This document shows, piece by piece, positions 55,200-64,000 of a stretch of 64,000 bases of DNA. The stretch spans positions 49,768,724 to 49,832,723 of the forward strand of contig NC_065920.1 of the NCBI RefSeq assembly GCF_024586455.1. Direction: 5' to 3'. Below the pieces are notes generated by a model. It had not been told where the DNA came from and did not search any database. It worked only from the letters and a program-made list of their open reading frames with translations. Made by a program: the position numbers and the translations under genes. Numbering within the stretch: the first letter of the stretch is position 1; each line of letters opens with the position of its first letter. This DNA comes from Bactrocera neohumeralis (taxonomy: Eukaryota > Arthropoda > Insecta > Diptera > Tephritidae).

Positions 55200-55800
55200 T
55201 CCGTGAGTGAAACAAAAAAGCTTCCGACAGGTGGCGCTGAAATCGAAATCGCTGATCATTCGTATTTACGATTATATATATAATAAAGAAGCCTTAAGTA
55301 GGCAGCGCTGCAATCGAAGTGGGGAAACATAGTAAGTTCTATAATAACTTGATTGGGTTTTAAGGTCTCTCATCACCACTCGCTCTTAATATACTTTGTT
55401 AAAATTTAGTTACTTCAGCTCTCCTCTTCAGGTTTCCATCAACATTTTAAGGGACTGATAGCGCTTTGGACGACATATCTCTGTATATATTTTGTGTGGT
55501 TAATGTGAATCATATCTTGAATACTCATAAGTTAGCTACTAGGAAAAGAAAAATATAAAAAAACAAAAAACGCCGCAAAAATAGGTAACAAGGCTTCGCG
55601 GCAGATGGCGCTGTTATCGGAGCATTGAAAAAGGGTATTTACCGAACGATCTGTTTGCTTATTTTAAGATACGGTTATATACGATAATTTACACAACTTT
55701 TTTGTGAATAAAATATTTACATTCCTTCCACGTTGAATAATATAGGTTACATAATGATCAAAAAAAAAGTTCCGACAGATGGCGCTGTGTTGGGGATATT
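55200..55800 (+). promoter_or_regulatory. Repeat with four CTCF-like motifs
   Basis: Motif copies: ccgacaggtggcgctg (55225-55240), 'aagtaggcagcgctgc' (55296-55311), 'gcggcagatggcgctg' (55598-55613) and 'ccgacagatggcgctg' (55772-55787). Three match the AGRTGGCGC core reported for Drosophila CTCF and one is degenerate. Each follows a 'gcttccga'-like word and precedes 'ttatcggag' or 'aaatcgaaat', and later 'gtattta'/'tattccc', so the motifs belong to diverged copies of one longer repeat. Insulator function is inference. Confidence 0.42.
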
Positions 55801-57099
55801 GAAAAATTGTATTCCCTATTCTATTTTATTGCTTGTTAAAATAAAGAAAACAAAACTAAAAAAAAATTTTTTGGATTTTAATTTTAGGTGGTTGAAAGAG
55901 GGGTGCATAAGCGCCAGAACACAGGCGCCCACACCTAGTCCATCTTAAGGCCCATTGTGCTTCCGGGTGATAACCAAATGAAGCTTTTCCAGCATCTTAT
56001 TAGAGTTTGTAAAAAACGTGATATTTCCAACCCAACTGCTCAAAGTTTCTTAAGTTAAAGCAGTGGAAGCCGAGGAATAACTATATGAAGTCTCATCCGG
56101 CTGAAGACTGAGCATTAGCTTAGATAATATTACAGCGGCTCATCCTCCACGCTTGCTCTGCATTTCTTCAAGTCGTCTTTTCTTATTTTCTGAAGATGGG
56201 ATCTTAGGGCTAATGAACCATACAATTTTATTAAGTTCCATTTTACCTGGACGTAGTAGCTTTTTGGTCTGTTCACCACACTAGCTATTCTGGTTTCCAT
56301 TTTCTTCTATTCCTATTATTTCTATATTATTGGGTACCCAAATGAACTCGGTTAACCACTGAGAGTCCTGTTATTGTATGCATCACTTAACGCAGTGCAA
56401 CTATGAATAGCCTTAATAAATGTACTATTTAAAATAAATTTTCTATTTCTGAAACTTATACCTGTTTTTTAAGGCGTTCGAAAACTTTATTTTCGAATTG
56501 TAAAGCACTGAAATTTCAACAAAAAAAAACTTAAAATAAATAAAAAATTCAACCAATTAAATAAGAATCTTAATCTTTATATTCTTTTATTTTTCATTCG
56601 CTCCTTTCTTTGCAATTCCATAATGTCTACTTTTCACCCTCACAGGGTTGCATTCCGTATATTTACTGTCTTTCAACACTTTAAATCGTTTCATACCTCT
56701 TTGATTGGAGCTCGGTTACAAGTATATTCTTGTAAATTGAAAATGTAATTAAAAAACATTCTTGTGGCTTCCAGAACATTTTTTTTTTAGTTTTATTTTT
56801 GGATTTATTTTTCCAAGCTCTCCCTACTGTCGCAGCCATATGACGAAGTGTTTTTGACCACAATTCTAAATGTGTGGAAATTTTAAAATATTTTCACTTT
56901 TTTAATAGTTTTACATTTTGTTTCGCTTCGCTGCTTGTTTGCTTTACTTTGCTGTTGTTTTTGTTTTTCTTTTATTTTATTGTACCGCTTTTATATTATT
57001 ACGCTGCCATAAAGAACGTGGAAAACTACGACCGCAAAGCACTCAGTTAGTTGAAAATTCATTTTTTCCGTGATACATGTTACTTACACATATATATTA
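55801..57099. other. No gene seen
   Basis: Unique DNA. T-rich tracts in the second half (56880-56990). 55900-56350 is GC-richer but without a long open frame. Confidence 0.5.
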
Positions 57100-57645
57100 T
57101 AAAGGGTGATCCATTTTGAAGTTTCCTACCTTAAAAAAAAACAGAAACTTCAAACTTAATGAAGAATGCATATTTTCGATGAATTGTTCGAGCATTTCGA
57201 CTGGTAACTGGCGAATGACACGCGTAATGTTTTGCTCCATAGTCTGAATCAAAGCGGGTTTGTCCGCGTAGACTTTAGATAAAGCGAGATAATGGTCGCC
57301 ATTGACGGTTACGTTTTTCCGGCATCATTTTTAAAACAATACACACCGATGATTCCATCGGCCCACAAAACTCACCATACCGTTTTTTTTTTTTTCTGGC
57401 TGAAATGGCAGCTCTTGAATCTCTTCAAGTTGCTCTTCGTCCCAAATGCAGCAAGTTTGCACATTTACATACCCATTGAGCCAGAAATGGGCCTCATCGC
57501 CAAAAGAAATTTGGCACGAAAACGTAGAATCTTCTTTGAACTTTTCAAAAGCCCATAGAACGAAGCGATGTCGCTTAGGACAGTTGAGCGGCTTAGTTCT
57601 GATACAAGCTGTATTTTATAAGATCTCGAAGTAAAATACGCTAAT
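57100..57645 (-). mobile_element. Rosa-like (DD41D) mariner, central segment with one end
   Basis: Terminal sequence aaagggtgatccattttgaa at 57102. The minus strand then gives FIE, MLEQFI-like and QLPVEMLEQF (C-terminal region), jumps to VNGDHYLALSK, NVTVNGD, and further upstream EEQLEEIQELPFQPEKK and EAHFWLNGYVNVQTCCIWDE. The first catalytic Asp box region is present in degraded form (G-D-E-A-H-F). The part with the second and third Asp between YLALSK and the C-terminus is deleted, as in the 28-kb copy. Non-autonomous. Confidence 0.8.
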
Positions 57646-58184
57646 TCGTTACATACGTCAAGTCGCGAATGGCGCCGAATGGACTCTCCACGATCTACGT
57701 GTACACTCTTAGCTCCGGCTGCTATATTTTATGAACTGCGTTCTGGAGGTGGTCTATTTGGTCCATTATTATCCAATAACGAATGACAGCCTGACACGAC
57801 TATTGAAAAAAGTTCCTCTACTTGCATCACCCGTTATATGATATATAATACTTACGCTATTATATATTGTTTTTGTGGAGAGATCAATTTGTTACACTTC
57901 ATTAATATTCATCAGCGAACAATATATACTTTGTACACTAAGTGCTCAAAGTGTTTTTTTGGTGGTTTTATTTCATGTGGACATTGTACAATTTTAAAAG
58001 TGAATCACATTTGAGGCTGGAAAAACTTAAGCCACGAAAAATGCCATTATATGACCTTATAGATCTTATACTTAGGGCATTGATTATTTCTCAGATAATT
58101 TTTAAATCTTAGTTGTTGTTGTTGTATTAAGTACCTAAGTCCTTTGTGAAAGACAGCGCAAACTGAACTGTCACTGAAACCACT
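57646..58184. other. No gene seen
   Basis: AT-rich, possibly including further N-terminal transposase remnants near 57650-57780 that could not be read with confidence. Confidence 0.4.
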
Positions 58185-58250
58185 TTCGGGGGGAGCCTGC
58201 TTTAGAGGCTTAAAAAAATCGATTTTTGAGATTTTTTTTGGGAGGGAAAG
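58185..58250. repeat. Short dispersed repeat shared with 33660-33720
   Basis: 'ggggggagcctgctttagag' then 'gcttaaaaaaatcgattttt'. Compare 33670: 'ggggggatcctgctttagaa' then 'gcttcaaaaaatcgattatt'. Full extent and class unknown. Confidence 0.55.
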
Positions 58251-58395
58251 AACTGATTAATAAAAGCGAAATTTCTAGGGCTTATAGCTATATATTTACA
58301 TATTATTCACAAAGTTTTTTGATAGCAAATCTTAGATATTCTACCTTTGCAAAGCAATTGCCTGACGCATCTCGCATCTGCATTTGTCGGACGGC

Positions 58396-59600
58396 CTCAA
58401 CAGCGCGTATAAAGTTCTATCGAGCGTATTGTGTAAAGGATTAAATCCCACCGTCAACAAACTGATTAGACCTTATCAAAGTGGCTTAAGACCTGGTAAA
58501 TCAACAACCGACCAGATATTCACCAAGCGCCAAATCGTGGAAAAGACCCGTGAAAGGAGAATCGACACACATCACCTCTTCGTCGACTTCAAAGCTGGGA
58601 TTTATGATGTCTGAATTTGGCATCCCCGCAAAAATAATACGGCTGCGCAAACTGACAACACCAAAAGCTCCGTCAGGATGGGGAATGACTTCTCCGAGCC
58701 GTTCGATTCCAACCGAGGTTTCAGACAAGGCGACTCCCTATCGTGCGGCTTCACCTAATTCGAGCTGCAGAACTTAGTCGAGCAGGTAAAATCTTTCATA
58801 AGGGTGTACAGCTCCCGGCGTATGCCGATGATATTGATATCATTGGCCTCATCAACCGCGCCGTTAGCTCTGCTTTCTCTAGACTAAACAAGGAAGCGAA
58901 GCAAATGGTTGTGGTAGTGTACGAGGGCAAGACGAAGTATCTCCTGTCATCAAACAAACAGTCGTCGCACTCGCGACTTGGCTCTCACGTCACTGTTGAC
59001 AGTCATAACTTTGAAGTTGTAGATAATTTCGTCTATTTGGAACTAGTATAAACACAACCAACAATGTCAGCCTGGAAATCCAAGGTAGGATAACTCTTGC
59101 CAACAGGTGCTACTTCGGACTGAGTAGGCAATTGAGAAGTAAAGTCCTCTCTCGACAAAAGCCAATCTCTATAAGTCGTTCATAATTCCCGTCCTGCCAT
59201 ATGGTGCAGAGGCTTGGACGATGACAAAAACTGATAGTCGACGTTGCGAGTTTTCGAGAGAAAAGTTCTGCGAAAGATTTATGGTTCTTTGCGAGTTGGC
59301 CATGGCGAATATCGCATTCGATGGAACGATGAGCTGTACGAGATATATGACGACATTGAAATAGTTCAGCGAATTAAAAGACAGCGGCTACGCTGGCTAG
59401 GTCATGTTGTCCGGATGGACGAAAACGCTCCAACTCTGAAAGTATTCGACGCAGTACCCGCCGGTGGAATCAGAGGAAGAGGAAGACCTCCACTCCGTTG
59501 GAAGGACCAGGTGGAGAAGAACCTGGCTTCGCTTGAAATATCCAATTGGCGCCACGTAGCGAAAAGGAGAAACGACTGGCGCGCTGTAACTAATTAGGAA
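58396..59600 (+). pseudogene. RTE-type LINE, RT domain to C-terminus, best copy
   Basis: Plus-strand blocks: LNSAYKVLSSVLCKGLNPTV, NKLIRPYQSGLRPGKSTTDQ, FTKRQIVEKTRERRIDTHHL, FVDFKAGIYDV (first RT Asp), a frameshift, RGFRQGDSLS (R-Q-G-D box), LIRAAELSRAGKIFHKGVQL, AYADDIDIIG (YADD, tat at 58821), SAFSRLNKEAKQM, DNFVYLELV, then LRVFERKVLRKIYGSLRVGH, RRLRWLGHVVRMDENAP-equivalent, AVPAGGIRGRGRPPLRWKDQ, VEKNLASLEISNWRHVAKRR and NDWRAVTN, stop. The last 117 codons (59244-59597) are fully open. Three to four frameshifts precede. 5'-truncated. Family of the 1.7, 3.5, 25.4 and 31.2 kb fragments. Confidence 0.92.
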
Positions 59601-60789
59601 TAAGTGCTTCCAAAAAAAACTTAACGATCTGGAAAAACACACACATATTAATGAAATTCGTGAGTATTTTTTCATTCAAAGATTATTGTAAAGTGGCCCT
59701 AGTACACTCAAAATTTGGTAGAAGTTTTTATGTAATAAAAAAAGGAAAAATTTTGTTGCATAGTGTTTTAGTTTTTTTGGGTTAAACTGTGAAGAGTTTT
59801 AGACTCCTTGCAGTAAGGAAGTGATAAATGTAGGGGAAATGGGTGCACACTTTCTAACACATACCATTGATTCCAGATCAATAGCAGGCAATTAACAGCG
59901 TATGAGGTAAGAGAAATGGTTTTGGTGGTAGAGGATGGTTCGTAATGTTGAAATTAAGCATTATGTAGCAGTAGAAAAAATCCTTGCGGATTAGTTCTTC
60001 TTAACTTAGAATTTTGACCTCGAAATTGTGGGAATGATTAACTATCGCTCAGATGTTTCATGCTCTAACTTTTTAGCATTTGTGGAAGCTAAGATGGATC
60101 ATGTTCCACGATTTATCTAATATTTTACGCGTGCTGTTCTGGTGCTAATCTCTTAAACCTAAAACCATGTAAGTCATATGTTTGTCACAGTGTGAAAAAT
60201 ATCGAACTTGGACTATAACCACGTCTAATTTATATATAATATATATATTACAATATTTGTGTTCCACTTTACTGTATATAAACCAAACACCAATGAATAT
60301 ATCAAATGAAATTTTGCACAAAAAGGGCCTCTAAAATAAGTATTCTCTTTTCAAAAAACTAGCCAAATCCGCTTATAACTTTTCAAGCCACCAGATACTG
60401 AACTTTTACCGTAAATATCGGTTAATCTGCGAGATTTCTTAGTAAAATTCAGAGAATAAATTTGCCTGCGAAAATTGGATAAAATTAGTTCAATACTTTC
60501 TACTCAACTTCGAGGACAAGAAAAGAGGTTATATTAACGACAAAAATGGATTAAATATGGTCAAGGGTAGTCCCTGGCCCCATGCATCTAATATAAGGAT
60601 TTTGAAATTACCAGTTGAATATCTATATAGTTATATGGATATACTATAATTTGGTGGCGAAAATGAATGAAATCCAGTCAAGAATTACGCCAGTACTTAT
60701 ATGCTGTGTACTCCGAATGGCATACTTAGCTCAGAGTCCAAACTTTGCATTCAAAAAAAAATGAAAGCTTACGCAGTTCTGGTTTCCGA
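59601..60789. other. No gene seen
   Basis: AT-rich DNA downstream of the RTE copy. Nothing was recognised. Confidence 0.5.
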
Positions 60790-61200
60790 TAAACGATAAA
60801 ATGGAACCACACTTTAAAAATACTATAAAAGTCGATCTCACTAGCAGGCGAAAGCCATTGGTAGTTTCGATACTTTATTTTATAAGTTATTTAAAGCAAA
60901 GTTGTCGGAAGTACAAATCCCATAAAATACCATAAATTTTGTCGAATATGACTTTCTGATATCTCATACAAAAAAGCAAGAAAACAATTTACCTATTACA
61001 CATCTTGCACACCTTGAACGAATTCAAAGATATAACAATGGCTTGAAATGATAGAAATGCATGAACTCGCACCTGTGACACAATAGCGCCAAACTAAGGC
61101 GATACAACACGTAAAACGCAACCCTTTAAGTAACTGATTTTTGAAAATCTAAACGATAAAATGGAACCAAGATAATTTCATTTAAAAATACCGCGGCTGC
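60790..61200. repeat. Partly duplicated mariner-flank block
   Basis: 'aacgataaaatggaacca' occurs at 60793 and 61151, 'tagtttcgatactttatttt' at 60862 and 61263, and 'gaaatgcatgaactcgcacc' at 61054 and 61724. The region is therefore a rearranged second copy of material also found in 61150-61745, either two nested rosa-like copies or a local duplication. Confidence 0.55.
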
Positions 61201-61204
61201 AAGT

Positions 61205-61745
61205 CGATTCGGAAAATCACATTTTGGGCAACTTTTTCGAGCATTTCGGCTGGAATAAACAAATAGTTTCGATACTTTATTTTATAAGTTATTCGCATGA
61301 TCTTGGTGGCCAACTTACGGGTCCATTTCTTGAGATGAATTGTTCTCCGAAGTTTTCTCTCAAAATGGCCATAGAATCAAAGCTGTGTGGCTTGTAGCGC
61401 CATCTTGTTGAAACCACATGTCAACCAAGTTCAGTTCTTCCATTTTTGGCAACAAAAAGTTTGTTAGTCGAACGATATAACGTTGCGTCTTTTGATACGG
61501 TCCAATGATCTCAGCGTACACACACCAAACAGTGCATTTTTCGGGATGCATGGGCAGTTGGCCAAAGATCATGCGATTTAACGCCTTTAGACTATTTTTT
61601 GTGGGGCATCTTAAGCCAGCAACTATTCCACTTTGGAAGACAACATTTCCGAAGAAATTCGGGCTATTCCGGTTTAAATTCGAAAAATATAACAAAATTG
61701 GACTTTCCGAATGGACCACCCAAGAAATGCATGAACTCGCACCAT
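61205..61745 (-). pseudogene. Rosa-like (DD41D) mariner transposase fragment
   Basis: Minus strand from about 61745: RKCCLPKWNS-type degraded frames, then QLPMHPEKCTVWCVYAEIIG, PYQKTQRYIVRLTNFLLPKM, EELNLVDMWFQQDGATSHTA with an intact second catalytic Asp (Q-Q-D-G-A-T). After a stop come ENFGEQFISRN-equivalent and GPVSWPPR-type residues near 61320. Only the Q-D-G box is in good state. The first Asp region and the last Asp (T-P-L-D) are not readable. Continuous frame for 180 codons through a non-coding 5' part (61917-61745) is chance. Confidence 0.75.
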
Positions 61746-62754
61746 AAACCAATCTAACGCCAAATAAAGAACCGATAGATTTTGCAAATTTTATGCGTTT
61801 TTTTTTAAAACTCAAGCTCTTAAAAAAAATCACCCGATACAAAGCTCGCCATACACGCACGCACACCTCAGTTTCATGCACACACGAAAGCAGCAAGCTG
61901 AAGGCCAGCGATAGCAATGTCCGTAATGTAACAATAGGAATCGTACTTACTTAAAATGTTGCGTATACGCCCACGCGCACAAAGCTTTGCAAAATTGTAA
62001 AATCGCACACTAAACCCTGACACGCTGTCGCAGCTGCTGCATGGGCGTGAGCCGGAGCATTTCATTTATATTGACATAAATAACAACAATGTCGAATGCG
62101 CCTGTAAGCAGCAAGCAAATATTAGAGTGGCGAACTGAAACAAACTAAGCGTGAGCGTAAGTGAGCTGCAAGGAGGGCGAATACAGAAGAAGAGATTTGC
62201 TATGAACGTATTAAATACTGTGGAATCTAATTAATTTTAGTGCTATTTGTGGGAATTATTATGTGAAAACTTTTACGCTCGACTGCTGTGTGGGTGGGGC
62301 AGTGAATATAGTAAGGGATGACCGCAAGTGGAGTATGAAGAAGGATACAAACTTGGAGGGTGTTATGGGGAGTGCAACAAAACCGCTTAAGCAAGAAATT
62401 TCAGCTGCTCACAGAGAGGGGTGTTGAGTGTACTTTTGGTGTTTAGGAAGTTATTTACAATGCATTGTGACTTGTTTACAAAATTATTAGTTTACTCATG
62501 TTTAATTTTTGTGGCAAATTTAAATAATATAAGCGCAATGTTAGGTTCCATAATGTTTTAAATATTTTAGTTATTTTGAGATACAATACTTTTTGCGTTC
62601 TTTAGAAAAAAAAATCTTTTCAGTATACCAGTAGTTTTTGAGACTTTGAGCTTTATCAATATAACCTCCACAGTTGGTTAGATAAATTTTAAAATAAACC
62701 TGAAATTGAACAACTGTCGCCAATGAACTACCTGAGAAATGTTGGGATGCACAG
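61746..62754. other. Unique noncoding host DNA
   Basis: CA-rich word at 61850-61880, GC-richer stretch at 61950-62160, then AT-rich DNA. No exon was recognised. Confidence 0.5.
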
Positions 62755-64000
62755 ATTTGTAAAATCGGGATCCCGAAAATTTTTGGGGTTTTCTTTAATT
62801 TATAACTTTATTTCATTTCTACTTTGTTTTTTTTTTATTTTTTACATTGTGATCCCGAAAATTTTCGGGACCGTCAAAAAAATTATAACTTCAACTTCTA
62901 CTTTTCAACTCATTATTGAGTGAATTAAATTTAAGTTTCAGCTAAATTTAGTACTTAAAGATTTTTAATGCATAAAATTTCGGTATTTTATAGTTTCGGG
63001 ACTGCGAAAAATTTTCGGGATTTAGTCAGAATATTACAAAAAAGTTTAGTCATTAAGAATTTGACACACTAGTCAAAATTAATTGAGAAAATTTAGGCTT
63101 AAAGGTTTTAGTATCCCGAAAAAAGTTCGGGATTTAGTCCGAATATTAAAAACAGGCATTGATTTATTTTTGAACAACACTAGACCAATTACATATGTTT
63201 AACACTAGTCTTCAATCACTTTGAGACTGAGACTTTCCTAACACGTATGATTATTTCTGATGTAATCAAAGAGTGTAGGGGTTAAACCGCCACCATTTAC
63301 TTAAATGACGAAATAGCTGTACATACGTAATGAAAAATTTTTGAACTGAAATTCGTAATCAGGACTCCTCAAATACATCATTAACCTCTTAGTATATCAG
63401 TTGCAAATTTTCGTTTCATTTTTATTCAGCAGTAATTAAAACAGTTTCGGTATTTGAAAGTTTCGTAATATCGGAATATGTTTACGCTATGTGCAGAACA
63501 TTTTATAAAATTTTGTTATCAAGCACTTGACTACTTTTTGAACCTTAAAATTTCGGGATTTGAGAGAGTAAGTTTCGGAATACCGACTTTTTTTCGGGAT
63601 TTGTTCAGATTATGTCTGCCACATAAATAGAAGAAAAAAAATCAAGCTACTTAAGCTTAAACATTTTTGTTTCAGAAAAATTCGGTATTTGAAACTTTCG
63701 TGATACCGAAGAATGTTTGCGAACTGTGCAGAATATTTGATAACAATTTAGTTTACAGTTTAAATACAAAATTTAACCACTTTTTAGACTGTAAATTTTG
63801 TAATTTAAAGTCAATGTTTAGGGATTTGAAAATCAAACTTTCGGGATACCGAATGTTTTTCGGGATTTGTTCAAATTATGTATGCCACAAAAATATAAAG
63901 ATAAGAATTAAGCTATTTAAACTTAACATTTTTATTTCAAAAAAAAAATTTTATATTAAATATGAATTTGAAAGCTTCGTGATACCGAAGGATGTTTGGG
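62755..64000. repeat. Diverged tandem array with CCCGAAAATTTTCGGGA motif, runs off the right edge
   Basis: The palindromic word cccgaaaattttcggga (complete at 62844-62860, variants at 62774, 62995-63025, 63113-63134) gives way to larger units with 'tttcgggataccgaatgttt', 'tttcgggatttgttcaaatt' and 'atgtatgccacaaaaata' at 63573 and 63838, and 'gaaactttcgtgataccgaa' at 63456, 63691 and 63970. Spacings are about 235-280 bp. Late units share five or more ordered words. Non-coding; the full length is outside the window. Confidence 0.75.

Noticed and set aside
61745..61917. First third of a 185-codon minus-strand frame (LSLAFSLLLSCVHETEVCVR)
   Set aside because: Only the part below 61745 matches transposase. 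The upstream stretch is unique AT/CA-rich DNA that happens to lack stops.

Overview
The window looks like intronic or intergenic DNA from a higher dipteran. The closest fit is a tephritid-type fruit fly (Bactrocera, Ceratitis or a relative). The basis is the mix of degraded mobile elements: RTE-, R1- and LOA-type non-LTR retrotransposons, several mariner lineages including a DD41D (rosa-like) family, a hAT remnant, and dispersed repeats built like dipteran mini-me/DINE-1 elements with internal (GACR)n runs. The spaces between them are AT-rich, CA/TG- and CAA-rich DNA typical of long fly introns. There are no bacterial-type genes, rRNA genes, CRISPR arrays or convincing tRNAs, and no intact long host gene.

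Layout. 0-8.3 kb: an RTE fragment nested in a mini-me repeat, a second RTE remnant, and a 1.06 kb dispersed repeat nested inside a Mos1-like mariner, followed by an internally deleted rosa-like mariner. 8.4-15 kb: a possible terminal exon, two copies of a 0.45 kb MITE, a possible decayed receptor-like gene, an AT-rich tandem block, a 1.55 kb hAT element with 8-bp target-site duplications, and another rosa-like fragment. 15-25 kb: mostly unique DNA, two mariner remnants, an R1 remnant, and a tail-to-tail pair of mini-me repeats. 25-33 kb: an RTE endonuclease fragment, a candidate 93-nt exon, an internally deleted mariner with both ends, a rosa-like copy, a full-length mini-me and an RTE 3' half. 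33-44 kb: unique DNA, a CAA-rich low-complexity block and LOA fragments in both orientations. 44-52 kb: three diverged tandem-repeat families, more mariners and a strong ratchet-type splice site. 52-64 kb: a (TAGAG)-like tract, a mini-me, a cluster of CTCF-like motifs inside a repeat, rosa-like copies, an RTE copy and a tandem array running off the right edge.

Host coding signal is weak. Three short minus-strand segments (51902-51969, 25908-26000, 8501-8530) have splice-like borders and compatible reading phases, and the last ends in a stop followed by two AATAAA signals. They could be dispersed exons of one long-intron gene transcribed leftward, but this is inference. Every transposon coding segment seen is broken by frameshifts, stops or deletions, so nothing here is expected to be autonomously mobile.
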